A stretch of 42,771 bases of DNA from an uncultured Elusimicrobium sp. (GCA_947170005.1 CAMVRX010000003.1:1-42771); one strand, 5' to 3'; shown: positions 7,611-16,837, counted from the first letter of the stretch. Notes: generated by a model not told the origin, from the sequence alone. Translations and numbers: made by a program.

Positions 7611-9068
7611 TTATTTCTTATTTTCATCGAGTGCACAAGGCACTTTGGGGCTTTTTTCCACCAAGTCCTTAATGGGTTTGATGACTTGTGCTTGCGGTTT
7701 TAACGTGCAGGGGCCGCCAATGCAGCCGCCTTTGCAGTTCATCACTTCCAAAAGCTGAAAGTCGCCTGCGCCTTTGGCATACGCATTAAGCAGGGCCATG
7801 GTTTTTTTGTCCAGGCCGTTAATGGCAGCTTTTTTGAAGGGCTTTTTCCCGGCAATCGCATTTTCTACCGCTTGGGCTACGCCGCCGGTTACGCCGTAGT
7901 AGCGGGCTTCGCCGGAGATGTTGGGGTCTAAAGCCGTTTCCTCGCACGCGGAGGGGTTGATGCCTTTAGCATCAAACAAGGCCCCCAATTCTTCGTACGT
8001 CATGACGTAATCCATGTTGGGGTCTTCCATGCCTTCGGCCCGTTTAGATACACACGGCCCGATAAATACCGTTACATGGCCTTTCTTTTTTTCAATCTCG
8101 GCGGTATAAGCGGCGGGCGTTTTGGTATTGGATACAAATTCTTTAAGCGCGGGCAGGTGTTTCTTTACCGCTTGTATCCAGGCCGAACAGCAAGAGGTGG
8201 TCATAAACCGTGCGCCCTTTTCCAAGCGCTCTACCAGTTCGCGCGCTTCGTTAGCGGTGGTGATATCGGCCCCGCAGGCTACTTCGGTTACCAGCGGGAA
8301 CCCCGCTTGCTTGATTGCTGTAATTAACTGGGGAAGGGTGCAGTCAAACTGTCCCACAATAGACGGGGCAATCATCGCTACTACCGGGGCGCCTTTTTTG
8401 ATTTGGTTCAACACGTCAATGAGTTGGCTGCGCTCCATAATAGCACCAAACGGACAGGCTTCCATACAGTGCCCGCACGAAATACATTTATCAAAATCAA
8501 TTTGGGCTACGCCGTTTTCGCGTTTATGAATGGCATTGACCGGGCAAGCTTGTTCGCACGGGACCGGGATAAACGTAATGGCGTTGTACGGACAAGCCAG
8601 TTTACAGGCCCCGCAGTTTTTGCACTTGTCTGCGTCAATAAAAGAGCGGCCGTCAATAAAACTGATAGCCCCAAATTTGCAAGCCTGCTGGCACGGGCGC
8701 GCCAGACAGCCTTGGCAGGCTTCGGTAACCATGTGGCGGGCCTTGCGGCAGCCGTGGCAGGCAATGTCCATGACCGTTAACGGAACTTGTGGAATATGGG
8801 TACGGGTAAGGGCTTCTTTGGCGTAATCGTTTAAAGAGGTGGCTTCGTCGTCCTCTTCCACGCTGCAGCCCAAAGCGGCTAACGTGCGTGCCCGGAAGAC
8901 GGCCCGTTCTTTATAAATGCAACACCGTACCGAGGATTTAGAATCCTGGGGGATGACTTCAAAAGGAATGCGGTAGGCGTTGGTTTCCAGCGTGCCTTTA
9001 TCAAACGCTTCTATAATTTTACGCAGCGCTGTGCGTCTAAAATAAATGGCTTTATTGTCGCAATTCAT
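7611..9068 (-). CDS. [FeFe]-hydrogenase-like protein with ferredoxin domains
   Basis: This 485-aa protein has a short N-terminal region, then several [4Fe-4S] motifs (CKNCGACKLACP, CISCGHCMEACP and related CxxC clusters at about residues 120-240), then an iron-hydrogenase large-subunit-like domain. The three H-cluster signature regions are recognisable: TSCCSAW (canonical TSCCPxW), GPCVSKRAEG (MPCxxKxxE) and EVMNCKGGCIGGPC (ExMxCxxGCxxGGG). The cluster-ligand Cys residues are present. Pro to Ser in motif 1, and the absence of the canonical E in motif 2 and of GGGQ in motif 3, resemble sensory or uncharacterised monomeric groups rather than classic bidirectional enzymes; the group is uncertain. 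The track adds about 108 low-complexity residues upstream; I start at MNCDNKAIYF. It is monocistronic or follows the secreted paralog 9097-10215. Confidence 0.85.
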   Translation of the reverse strand: MNCDNKAIYFRRTALRKIIEAFDKGTLETNAYRIPFEVIPQDSKSSVRCCIYKERAVFRARTLAALGCSVEEDDEATSLNDYAKEALTRTHIPQVPLTVMDIACHGCRKARHMVTEACQGCLARPCQQACKFGAISFIDGRSFIDADKCKNCGACKLACPYNAITFIPVPCEQACPVNAIHKRENGVAQIDFDKCISCGHCMEACPFGAIMERSQLIDVLNQIKKGAPVVAMIAPSIVGQFDCTLPQLITAIKQAGFPLVTEVACGADITTANEARELVERLEKGARFMTTSCCSAWIQAVKKHLPALKEFVSNTKTPAAYTAEIEKKKGHVTVFIGPCVSKRAEGMEDPNMDYVMTYEELGALFDAKGINPSACEETALDPNISGEARYYGVTGGVAQAVENAIAGKKPFKKAAINGLDKKTMALLNAYAKGAGDFQLLEVMNCKGGCIGGPCTLKPQAQVIKPIKDLVEKSPKVPCALDENKK

Positions 9069-9076
9069 ATACCTAT

Positions 9077-9082
9077 ATTTTA
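9077..9082 (-). promoter_or_regulatory. candidate -10 box close to the hydrogenase-like start
   Basis: TAAAAT lies 8 nt before the chosen ATG and there is no clear Shine-Dalgarno, so a leaderless or near-leaderless transcript is possible. This is weaker than the 6-nt cases elsewhere. Confidence 0.35.
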
Positions 9083-9096
9083 CTAAATTATATACC

Positions 9097-10215
9097 CTAG
9101 CGGGAACGACTGCGCTGCGTATTGCGGTTGTTACGCCCGTTGCTGCGCTGCGTGTTGCGGCTGTTGCGCCCGGCGTTACTGCGCTGCGCGTTGCGGTTGT
9201 TGCGCCCGGATTGGGCTTTGCCCTTACCGGCTGAGCCTTTGTTGGGGCCGGTGTAGGATCTTTCGCGCGCGGGCGTGCGGCTATTGCCAACGGCATCGTC
9301 CGGATCTCTTGCGGGGCCTCCAAACCAAGGCCCTTCCATTTCTTCCCATGCGCGCCGGCGTTCTTCTTCCTCGGCCCGGCGCATGCGTTCAAATATTGTG
9401 CCGCTGCGCACCAGTTCTTTAAAGGATTGGCGTGCCGGGGGTGTGTCTACCGGGGCCAACTCGGGCGTTTCTTCCGGGTCGGGAGCTACTTCTTCGGTTT
9501 GTACAATCCCACTGCCTTGCAAGCGGTTGGCAAAATCGGTAAATGTGGGTTCGTCCATAAATTGTTCGGCCAGCTGTTCATCGGCAAATACCACAAACAC
9601 CGGACCGGGCAGTTGGTAGGCATGGTAAGTTTTCTTGTCTTTGGTATTGGGCAACACTTTGTGCGGTACCTTGGGGAAGGCTTGGGTAAAATCTTTTCGT
9701 GTCACTTCAAAGGACGTGCCGTAGATCCGGTTTAAACTGAGCAGCCCCTCTACGTCCTGGGCAACGGCCAATAGTTTTTGGTCTGCGTCCGCTTCAAACA
9801 AAAAGAGACGGTACGGGCCGTTGGGCTGCCCAAAACGTACCAGCGCATAGCGGATCCCTTCCGGGATTTCAATAATTGTATCGAGCGTGGGTTTGATATT
9901 GGCGTTAAATACTACGTAAAAACGGCTTTTACCTGCCAGGCGTTTTTGCAGTTGCTCAGCCGAGCGTTTTAAAACAGCAATTTCACTGCTGTCTGTGGTG
10001 CTGGAAACCGGCGTGTACGCTGCCCCCAGTTTAATGGTAATTTCTTTCCCGTCCGGGGGAGGTACGGGCCGGGCAACGGGTTTTGTAACGGGGGCTTTCA
10101 CCGGTTGCGGCTTGGGTTCTTCGGGCAGCTGCCAATCTTCTACATTGAGCACCACTGCACCCGTCCATACGGCGGTTGCATATAATAACATAAAAAGGGC
10201 GTGTAATTTTCTCAT
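9097..10215 (-). CDS. secreted/anchored protein, paralog family (member 3), basic repeat tail
   Basis: This 372-aa protein has an N-terminal hydrophobic segment (MRKLHALFMLLYATAVWTGAVV), then a Pro/Lys-rich linker (EEPKPQPVKAPVTKPVARPVPPP). Its domain resembles the two tandem proteins at 5093 and 5954: AEQLQKRLAGKSR, YALVRFGQPNGPYRLFLFE, KLLAVAQDV, YHAYQLPGPVFVVF. An acidic Pro/Glu linker, an Arg/Glu-rich helix and a Gly-Arg-Asn repeat tail follow. The start is set by TATAAT exactly 6 nt before the ATG, with no Shine-Dalgarno. Function unknown; the basic tail might bind polyanions such as nucleic acid or cell-wall polymers (inference). Confidence 0.75.
   Translation of the reverse strand: MRKLHALFMLLYATAVWTGAVVLNVEDWQLPEEPKPQPVKAPVTKPVARPVPPPDGKEITIKLGAAYTPVSSTTDSSEIAVLKRSAEQLQKRLAGKSRFYVVFNANIKPTLDTIIEIPEGIRYALVRFGQPNGPYRLFLFEADADQKLLAVAQDVEGLLSLNRIYGTSFEVTRKDFTQAFPKVPHKVLPNTKDKKTYHAYQLPGPVFVVFADEQLAEQFMDEPTFTDFANRLQGSGIVQTEEVAPDPEETPELAPVDTPPARQSFKELVRSGTIFERMRRAEEEERRRAWEEMEGPWFGGPARDPDDAVGNSRTPARERSYTGPNKGSAGKGKAQSGRNNRNAQRSNAGRNSRNTQRSNGRNNRNTQRSRSR
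9100..9215 (-). repeat. tandem repeat encoding GRNNRNTQRS units
   Basis: Three imperfect units of about 33-36 nt encode GRNNRNAQRSNA, GRNSRNTQRSN and GRNNRNTQRSRS at the C-terminus of the 9097-10215 protein. Such repeats often vary in number between strains. Confidence 0.8.
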
Positions 10216-10227
10216 ACATATATTATA
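10216..10227 (-). promoter_or_regulatory. leaderless-type promoter of secreted paralog 3
   Basis: TATAAT (10222-10227, minus strand) is followed by ATATGT and then the ATG, so transcription would begin at or next to the start codon. No ribosome binding site is present. Confidence 0.5.
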
Positions 10228-10270
10228 CGGTTTTTTGGTAAAAAAAGTATTTTTTTTACAGGGGAGTGGG

Positions 10271-10299
10271 TTGTCAAAGTGTTTCCAATTTCATAAAAT
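10271..10299 (+). promoter_or_regulatory. sigma-70-type promoter of the efflux operon
   Basis: TTGTCA (10271-10276), a 17-bp spacer and TAAAAT (10294-10299), about 35 nt upstream of the adaptor gene start. Confidence 0.65.
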
Positions 10300-10333
10300 T
10301 TTCTCATACACAGTGCTAGGAGGCACTTTATTT

Positions 10334-11653
10334 ATGAAAAAAGCAATATGGGGTTTAGTATGTGTAGCAGCTGTTTTGGCTGCTTGCCACAAGCAAGAAG
10401 CCGCTACTGCGGCCGCGCCGATTGTTTCGGCTGTTAAAGTTTTGCAACAAGATTTGCCGTGGAATATTGAATATCCGGCCCAGGTGATGGGGTCATTGGA
10501 AGTAGTCATCCGGGCCCAAGTAGGCGGTATTTTGCAAAGCCGCAACTACAGCGAAGGGGAGTTTGTACAAGCGGGCACGCAGTTGTTTCAAATTGACGAT
10601 GCCGAATATAAGGTAGCCTTGGAAAAAGCCCAGGGAACCTTGGCCCAAGCGCAAGCGGAAGAAAAACGCACCGGGCGTACCTTTCGCCGCATGAAGACGC
10701 TGCGGGAGTCCAACGCGGTGAGCCAACAGGATTATGATAATGCCCTGTCTGCTTACGAAACGGCTCAAGCCAACGTTAAAGTGGCCCAGGCCGCGGTAGA
10801 AGGGGCCGAAATTAACTTGGGGTACACTAAAGTAACAGCACCCATTTCCGGCATTGTAGGGCAAGCGGTACCGTCGGTAGGTAGTTTAATTTCCCCGGCG
10901 GGCGAATCGGGCTATCTTACCAATATGGTGCAAATTGACCCGCTGTATGTAAAATTTTCCATGCCGGGCAGCCAGTTTAATCAACTTTCGCAAGGATTTT
11001 TATCGGGGCAAATTGCATTTGGCAATATGAAAGTAGGCCAACAAAAACAAGTGGAGCAGGAATATAAAGATAAAGATGTAAACGACGTGGCTGTTTATGT
11101 GGAAGCGGTGTTGCCCAATGGAGAAATTTACCCTCAGCGCGGTAAAATTATTTTCTTTGACAGCTCTGAGAATGCGCAAACTTCCAGCATTGCCATGAAG
11201 GCCGAGTTTGCCAACCCCAGTGACTCCCGCTTGTTGATGCCGGGCCAATTTGTGCGCGTGCATTTGATTGGGGCCACGTTTAAAGACGCTATTTTAATTC
11301 CGTCCTCGGCCGTGCTGCATACTGCCAAAGAGCTGTTGGTATATGTAGTGGACGCCAATAATGCCGTGGAAGCACGCCCCATTGAGGCTGATTTGCAGGA
11401 CGATATGTATATCGTTACCCAAGGGTTAAAGGCTGGGGATGTGGTGGTGAGTGAAGGCCTTTCGCGCATTCGCCCCGGTCAAAAAGTGGATGTGAAATTG
11501 CAGGATTTTTCTGTACCGGTTATGCAAGAGCGCACTGCCCCCAAGGCCGATGAAGAAAAAATGGACCAGTTGGAGCAAGCCATTTCGGATTCGGAAACGC
11601 CGGATACCCAGTCTTTGCCACAGCCTGCGGCCGAACAACCGGCCGGAAAGTAG
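10334..11653 (+). CDS. RND efflux periplasmic adaptor (membrane fusion protein)
   Basis: This 439-aa AcrA/MexA-family adaptor links the inner-membrane RND pump to the outer-membrane channel. It has a lipoprotein signal peptide with lipobox LAAC (MKKAIWGLVCVAAVLAAC). A barrel-sandwich half-motif follows (VVIRAQVGGILQSRNYSEGEFVQAGTQLFQID), then a coiled-coil hairpin rich in Ala/Gln/Glu, then the second lipoyl half (INLGYTKVTAPISGIVG) and a beta-barrel. A Glu/Pro-rich C-terminal tail of about 40 residues is extra. The ATG at 10334 follows AGGAGG; the longer track ORF upstream is not coding. First gene of a three-gene operon. Confidence 0.93.
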   Translation: MKKAIWGLVCVAAVLAACHKQEAATAAAPIVSAVKVLQQDLPWNIEYPAQVMGSLEVVIRAQVGGILQSRNYSEGEFVQAGTQLFQIDDAEYKVALEKAQGTLAQAQAEEKRTGRTFRRMKTLRESNAVSQQDYDNALSAYETAQANVKVAQAAVEGAEINLGYTKVTAPISGIVGQAVPSVGSLISPAGESGYLTNMVQIDPLYVKFSMPGSQFNQLSQGFLSGQIAFGNMKVGQQKQVEQEYKDKDVNDVAVYVEAVLPNGEIYPQRGKIIFFDSSENAQTSSIAMKAEFANPSDSRLLMPGQFVRVHLIGATFKDAILIPSSAVLHTAKELLVYVVDANNAVEARPIEADLQDDMYIVTQGLKAGDVVVSEGLSRIRPGQKVDVKLQDFSVPVMQERTAPKADEEKMDQLEQAISDSETPDTQSLPQPAAEQPAGK

Positions 11654-11662
11654 GGGGAAAAT

Positions 11663-14600
11663 ATGTTCTCTAAATTTTTTATTGACCGGCCTATTTTTTC
11701 GGCTGTTATCTCGCTGTTAATTACGCTGGCGGGGATTGTGTCTATTAAAAATCTACCCGTCGAGCAATACCCCGATTTAACCCCGCCTACCATTGCCGTT
11801 TCGGCCAGTTACCCCGGCGCCAGCCCTGAGGTAATTGCCAACACCGTAGCGGCCCCCTTAGAGCAGCAAGTCAACGGGGTGGAAGATATGCTGTATATGA
11901 ACTCCACCTCCTCGGCCAATGGCGATATGGCCCTGACGGTTTACTTTAAGGTAGGCACCGACCCCGACCAAGCCATGATTAACGTCAACAACCGGGTACA
12001 AGGGGCCACGGCCACGCTGCCCGAAGATGTGCGCCGATACGGAGTTACGGTGGATAAAAAATCGTCTGCTATTTTGCAGATGATTGCGTTTTATTCGCCT
12101 TCCGGCCGTTCCGATACCACCACGATTGGAAACTACGTTTTAATTAACATTGTAGATGACTTAAAACGTATTGAAGGGGTGGGGGATGCCATGGTGATGT
12201 CCGCTAACGACTACGCCATTCGTATTTGGGTTAAGCCCGATGTGCTCTCCCAGCGCAACTTGTCTATTTCCGATGTGGCCTCCGCCGTCCAAGCACAAAA
12301 CGCGCAGCGCGCTGCGGGTAAAATCGGCCAAGCGCCCATGCCGGTAAAAGTAGACCGCAGCTATTCTATTATTGCACCCGGCCGTTTTTCTACGGTAGAA
12401 GAATTTGAAAACATTATTTTGCGCGCAAACCCGGATGGTACCACCTTGCGCCTCAAAGATGTAGCCCGGGTGGAACTAGGCAGCCAAACTTACGAATTTA
12501 ACGGTAGTTTCAACCGCCAACCTGCGGTGCCGGTGGGGGTGTATTTGTCCCCGGGTGCTAACGCAGTAGCCACCGCCAAGGCCGTGCAAGAACATTTAAA
12601 AGAAGCCGCCAAAAACTTCCCGGCGGAAATGGACCTGGCTTACGATACCGCTTATGATACCACGCTGTTTGTCAATGAGTCTATTAAAGAGGTTATTAAG
12701 ACCCTTATTGAAGCCATGGTGCTGGTGTTTTTGGTGGTATACCTGTTCTTAAAAGACTGGCGCGCTACGCTTATTCCGTGCTTGGCGGTGCCGGTGTCTA
12801 TTATTGGTGCATTTGCCGGAATGGAAGTAATGGGCTTTTCCATTAACACGCTTACACTCTTTGGGCTTGTATTGGCAATTGGTATGGTGGTAGACGATGC
12901 CATTGTGGTCATTGAAAACGTGGAACGTATTATGCACGAGGAAAATCTCCCCGTGCGCGAAGCTACTATTAAAGCCATGGACGAAGTTTCCGGCCCGGTG
13001 GTTGCCATTGTGCTGGTGCTGTGTTCGGTGTTCGTTCCGGTGGCGTTTATGGGTGGTTTAACGGGGGTAATGTACAAACAGTTTGCTATTACCATTGCGG
13101 TTTCCGTGGTGATTTCCGGCTTAGTGGCCCTTACGCTGACCCCGGCTTTGTGTGTGCTGCTCTTAAAAAAGCAAGAACGCCCGACCCACGGTTTCTTTTA
13201 TAAATTTGACCAATGGTTTGATAACCTCACGCAAAAATACGGCAAACTGGTCAGCTTTATTTTGCACAAAGGGATGGTATCCGGCCTCGTCATGGCGGTG
13301 CTGTTTGTGGCCACGTGGGGTTTGTTTAAAATAGTGCCCGGCAGTTTATTGCCGACGGAAGACCAAGGGATTATTATGGTAGCCTCGCAGTTGGACCCGT
13401 CCTCTTCGCTTTCTGCCAGTGACGAAGTTTCCAAAGAAATGGAAGACGTGCTCTTATCGTTACCCGAGGTGGAAAAAGAGATGACCTTTGCGGGTTATGA
13501 TATGATCACCGGCGCACAGAAAAACAACTCGGTTGCCTCGTTTGTGATGTTAAAACCGTGGGATGAACGCAAAAAAGAAAATGAATCTTCCACCGCGGTT
13601 GTAAAACAAGTGTACCAAAAAGCGCAAACCCAAGTGCCGCAAGCGCTTGTCATGCCGTTTAACCCGCCGCCCATTATGGGGATGAGTACTACCGGCGGGC
13701 TTGAGGGATACATTCAAAACCGCTCGGAAGGCGGACCTGCGGAACTGGCAGCCCAACTCAATAAATTTTTGGAAGCGGCGCGCAAACGCCCGGAACTGAC
13801 CAGTGTGTCTTCGTCGTTCTCGGCCTCGGTACCGCAGTATGCGCTTACGGTGGACGAAGTAAAAGCGCAATCCATGGGGGTTTCGTTAGATGCCCTGTAC
13901 GCCACCTTGCAAGGTACGTTTGGAAATATGTACATTAACGATTTTACGTACATGGGCCGCAGCTTTAAAGTAATGATGCAAGCGGAAGGGGACTATCGTG
14001 CCCGGCCGGACCAGATTAGCGGGATTTACGTGAAATCCAATTCCGGGGCGATGGTGCCGTTGTCCTCTTTAGTTACGCTGACCCCCTCGTTAGGACCGGA
14101 TATTGTGGAGCGGTTTAACGTGTTCCCTTCGGCCAAAATTATGGCCAGCCCCGCCCCGGGGTATAGCTCGGGCGATGCTATCCGCGCGGTGGAAGAAACC
14201 GCCAAAGAAACCTTGGACAGTGGCTTCACCTTGGCTTGGACGGGTACTACTTACCAGGAAAAACTGGCGGGCAGTTCTTCGGCCTCGGCCTTGATGTTGG
14301 GGATGCTGGTGGTCTTCCTTATTTTGGCCGCGCAATATGAAAAATGGAGTTTGCCGGTGGCCGTGCTGCTAGCCGTTCCGTTTGCTTTGTTTGGGGCCTT
14401 GTTAGGGACGTGGCTGCGCGGGCTGTCTAACGATATTTACTTTCAAATTGCGCTGGTGGCCTTGGTCGGTTTGGCGGCCAAGAACGCTATTTTGATTGTA
14501 GAATTTGCTGTGCTGTTAAAAGAGCAAGGCATGGCTAAAGCCGAGGCTGCGCTGCAAGCTTCGCTGCTGCGTTTTCGCCCGATTGTAATGACCTCATTGG

Positions 14601-14776
14601 CTTTCATTTTAGGATGTGTGCCGTTGGCCATTAGCTTTGGCGCCGGCGCAGCCAGCCGCCACTCCATTGGTACGGCCGTGGTGTGCGGGATGTTAATTGC
14701 CACGGGCGTAGCACCGATGTTTGTGCCGTGGTTCTTTACATTATTTGCCGGAAAAGATAAACAGGAGAACAAATGA
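11663..14776 (+). CDS. RND multidrug efflux permease (AcrB/HAE1 family)
   Basis: This 1037-aa inner-membrane proton/drug antiporter has the standard family length. The first helix and porter domain begin MFSKFFIDRPIFSAVISLLITLAG. The proton-relay Asp pair is in GMVVDDAIVVIENVER (transmembrane segment 4), and the partner Lys is in LAAKNAILIVEFA (segment 10). It starts 9 nt after the adaptor stop behind AGGGGGAA and overlaps the outer-membrane factor by ATGA. The substrate range is probably hydrophobic toxins, perhaps bile compounds in a gut setting (inference). Confidence 0.96.
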   Translation: MFSKFFIDRPIFSAVISLLITLAGIVSIKNLPVEQYPDLTPPTIAVSASYPGASPEVIANTVAAPLEQQVNGVEDMLYMNSTSSANGDMALTVYFKVGTDPDQAMINVNNRVQGATATLPEDVRRYGVTVDKKSSAILQMIAFYSPSGRSDTTTIGNYVLINIVDDLKRIEGVGDAMVMSANDYAIRIWVKPDVLSQRNLSISDVASAVQAQNAQRAAGKIGQAPMPVKVDRSYSIIAPGRFSTVEEFENIILRANPDGTTLRLKDVARVELGSQTYEFNGSFNRQPAVPVGVYLSPGANAVATAKAVQEHLKEAAKNFPAEMDLAYDTAYDTTLFVNESIKEVIKTLIEAMVLVFLVVYLFLKDWRATLIPCLAVPVSIIGAFAGMEVMGFSINTLTLFGLVLAIGMVVDDAIVVIENVERIMHEENLPVREATIKAMDEVSGPVVAIVLVLCSVFVPVAFMGGLTGVMYKQFAITIAVSVVISGLVALTLTPALCVLLLKKQERPTHGFFYKFDQWFDNLTQKYGKLVSFILHKGMVSGLVMAVLFVATWGLFKIVPGSLLPTEDQGIIMVASQLDPSSSLSASDEVSKEMEDVLLSLPEVEKEMTFAGYDMITGAQKNNSVASFVMLKPWDERKKENESSTAVVKQVYQKAQTQVPQALVMPFNPPPIMGMSTTGGLEGYIQNRSEGGPAELAAQLNKFLEAARKRPELTSVSSSFSASVPQYALTVDEVKAQSMGVSLDALYATLQGTFGNMYINDFTYMGRSFKVMMQAEGDYRARPDQISGIYVKSNSGAMVPLSSLVTLTPSLGPDIVERFNVFPSAKIMASPAPGYSSGDAIRAVEETAKETLDSGFTLAWTGTTYQEKLAGSSSASALMLGMLVVFLILAAQYEKWSLPVAVLLAVPFALFGALLGTWLRGLSNDIYFQIALVALVGLAAKNAILIVEFAVLLKEQGMAKAEAALQASLLRFRPIVMTSLAFILGCVPLAISFGAGAASRHSIGTAVVCGMLIATGVAPMFVPWFFTLFAGKDKQENK

Positions 14777-16155
14777 AACTGATCCATTTACTAACCGCTT
14801 GTGCGGTGCTCACTGCCGGATGTACCCTGGGCCCCAACTATAAACGCCCGGATGCAGATTTGCCCACCGGGGCAGATGCTAAAAATTACAACGTGTTCAC
14901 CCAGCAAAACTGGTGGACCATGTTTGATGACGAGGTGCTCAACCAAATGGAAGACACGGCCCTTGAATATAACTGGGATTTGAAGGCCGCTATTGCACGT
15001 GTGGACCAAGCGCGTGCGGCGGTAACAATTGCCGGGGCCAACCAATTGCCCAGCCTTTCGGCGGGCGGTACTACCGGGCGCGAAGGCAACGCGGCAGGCT
15101 CGGGGGAAGTGCAAAGCCGGGCGGGGCTGACGGCTTCGTTTGAGTTGGATTTGTGGGGTAAATACCGCCGGATGAAAGAGTCGGCCCGTGCCCAGCTTTT
15201 AGCTACCGAGGCCGCGCGCGACACCGTGCGCTTAACCCTTACGGCCGACGTAGCCAAGCAGTATTTTACCATGCTGATGCTGGATAACCAAATTGAAATT
15301 GCCCAAAAAACTGTAGCGGCGCGGCAGGAAAACGTGCGCATTTATCAAAGCCGTTACGAGGCGGGCTACGCCACGGAAGTAGATTTGCGCCGTGTGCAAG
15401 CCAATATGCAAAGCGTCAAAGCGGAAGAAGACACCCTGCGCTTGCAGCTTTCTAAAACGGAAACGGCATTGGCCGTGCTGCTGGGTAAATCCCCGCGCGA
15501 GATTGTAGAAGAAAAAATCACGCGGGGCAAACACTTAAACGAACTGACCCTGGTGCCGGATGTACCCGCGGATTTACCTTCTGACTTATTAGAACGCCGC
15601 CCGGATGTGATGACGGCTGAGCAAAATTTGATTGCCGCCAACGCCGATATCGGCGTGGCGCGCACCGCCTATTTCCCCGATATTTCACTGACGGCAGCGG
15701 CCGGGTACGCCAGCAGCGCGCTAACGAGTTTGTTTAGCGGCGGCGCGGGCGTGTGGAGCTTGGGAGCTGGGCTGACGGCTCCGATTTTTGAAGGCGGCAA
15801 AATCAGCGCACAAAATAAACAAGCAGAAGCGAAATACCAAGAGATTTTGGCTAATTACCAAAAAACCTTGCAGCTGGCATTTAAAGAAGCGTTGGATGCC
15901 CTTAACTCCAACCAACGGTATCGCCAAATATATGACTCTTACTTGGCGCAGACTGACAATATGCGCCGCAGCTATGAGCTGACCAAAAAGCAAGAGGATG
16001 CGGGGCTTATCGGCGTGACGGATCTACTGAGCGTGGAAGAAACGCTGTTATCGTCCGAGATGAACTTGGCCACGGCGCGCAAGAATGAGTTGGATGCGGT
16101 GGTGGATTTGGCCAAGGCGCTTGGCGGCGGGTGGACGAGCCAAGATATTAAATAA
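14773..16155 (+). CDS. RND efflux outer-membrane factor (OprM/NodT family lipoprotein)
   Basis: This 460-aa TolC-like channel has lipobox LTAGC after a short signal peptide, followed by the family start TLGPNYKRPD. Two repeats of the OEP domain are visible: ARVDQARAAVTIAGANQLPSLSAGG and later NLIAANADIGVARTAYFPDISLTAAAGY. SDLLERRPDVMTAEQNL is a hallmark of the NodT group. The start codon overlaps the permease stop. Together the three genes encode a complete tripartite pump. Confidence 0.95.
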   Translation: MKLIHLLTACAVLTAGCTLGPNYKRPDADLPTGADAKNYNVFTQQNWWTMFDDEVLNQMEDTALEYNWDLKAAIARVDQARAAVTIAGANQLPSLSAGGTTGREGNAAGSGEVQSRAGLTASFELDLWGKYRRMKESARAQLLATEAARDTVRLTLTADVAKQYFTMLMLDNQIEIAQKTVAARQENVRIYQSRYEAGYATEVDLRRVQANMQSVKAEEDTLRLQLSKTETALAVLLGKSPREIVEEKITRGKHLNELTLVPDVPADLPSDLLERRPDVMTAEQNLIAANADIGVARTAYFPDISLTAAAGYASSALTSLFSGGAGVWSLGAGLTAPIFEGGKISAQNKQAEAKYQEILANYQKTLQLAFKEALDALNSNQRYRQIYDSYLAQTDNMRRSYELTKKQEDAGLIGVTDLLSVEETLLSSEMNLATARKNELDAVVDLAKALGGGWTSQDIK

Positions 16156-16198
16156 GCACAAAAGTAAATTTTGCCTAATTGAATTTTAAGTTTGAGCA

Positions 16199-16234
16199 GC
16201 CAGGTAAGAGATAAATCTTTTACCTGGCCCTTTT
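16199..16234 (+). terminator. intrinsic terminator after efflux operon
   Basis: GCCAGGTAA / TTACCTGGC stem followed by CCTTTTC on the plus strand. It lies between the convergent efflux operon and pilin 3. Confidence 0.7.
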
Positions 16235-16247
16235 CTGAATTGCTCAC

Positions 16248-16835
16248 CTAATCGCAGTAATGTAATGCAGAACCATAATTTGTTTTTAATAAATCACATA
16301 ACCACTTTCCATGTGATTTATTACTCGACCAATCATTAATTATTTTGGTCCCATCGGCGAAAAAGAGAATATCCACCTCATAACCGTTTGTGAGGCCATT
16401 CCGTCGTTCGCTTGTGATATATATGCAGGGGCTGGTTCCATATGACTCACAATCCCCTTCTGGGTTACCGCATTCTTGTATCGCAAATTCGAAGTTTTCT
16501 GTGTTATAGGTAGAACCGTTCCATGCTCCTCCCACAAAAGATTCAAATGCCTTACAGACGGTACTGCTGTCTGGAGGAATTGTTCCTGCTAAAAAGGCCA
16601 ATTGGCTTTCTTTTTCTATTCCGTTTACGATGTTCATCCATTCGGTCCATCGCGCTTTTTCGACGGCTTTTTGGTATTGCGGCACGGCTACTGCGGCTAA
16701 AATGCCGATAATCAGTACTACTACCAACAGTTCAATGAGCGTAAAACCCCGTTGTTTACCTCGCCCCTGGAGGGAGAGGGTGGCCGAAGGCCGGGTGAGG
16801 GGGTTGTTTAACAAGTTTACATTTTCAGTTTTCAT
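16248..16835 (-). CDS. type IV pilin-like protein (copy 3)
   Basis: This 195-aa prepilin has leader MKTENVNLLNN + PLTRPSATLSLQGRGK + QRG before FTLIELLVVVLIIGILAAVAVPQYQKAVEKAR. The middle part of the leader is the same in-frame DNA repeat as in pilin 1. The ATG at 16835 is preceded by a weak AAAAGGAAAA site; the track's upstream 42 codons lie inside the structured leader and are not coding. The mature domain contains Cys pairs (TVCKAF, IQECGNPEGDCES, SPCIYI, WLCDLL) and ends ALHYCD. Confidence 0.9.
   Translation of the reverse strand: MKTENVNLLNNPLTRPSATLSLQGRGKQRGFTLIELLVVVLIIGILAAVAVPQYQKAVEKARWTEWMNIVNGIEKESQLAFLAGTIPPDSSTVCKAFESFVGGAWNGSTYNTENFEFAIQECGNPEGDCESYGTSPCIYITSERRNGLTNGYEVDILFFADGTKIINDWSSNKSHGKWLCDLLKTNYGSALHYCD
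16748..16803 (-). repeat. palindrome-rich repeat inside prepilin leader peptide (copy B)
   Basis: Nearly identical on the reverse strand to 65-120 and translated in the same frame (NPLTRPSATLSLQGRGKQR). Confidence 0.8.
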
Positions 16836-16837
16836 TT

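Noticed and set aside
9069-9392. The N-terminal extension of the 593-aa hydrogenase-like ORF (rich in PGATTATRSA).
   Set aside because: It is an antisense reading of the Asn/Arg repeat tail of the neighbouring secreted paralog; a -10-like box and ATG at 9068 give a sensible start.
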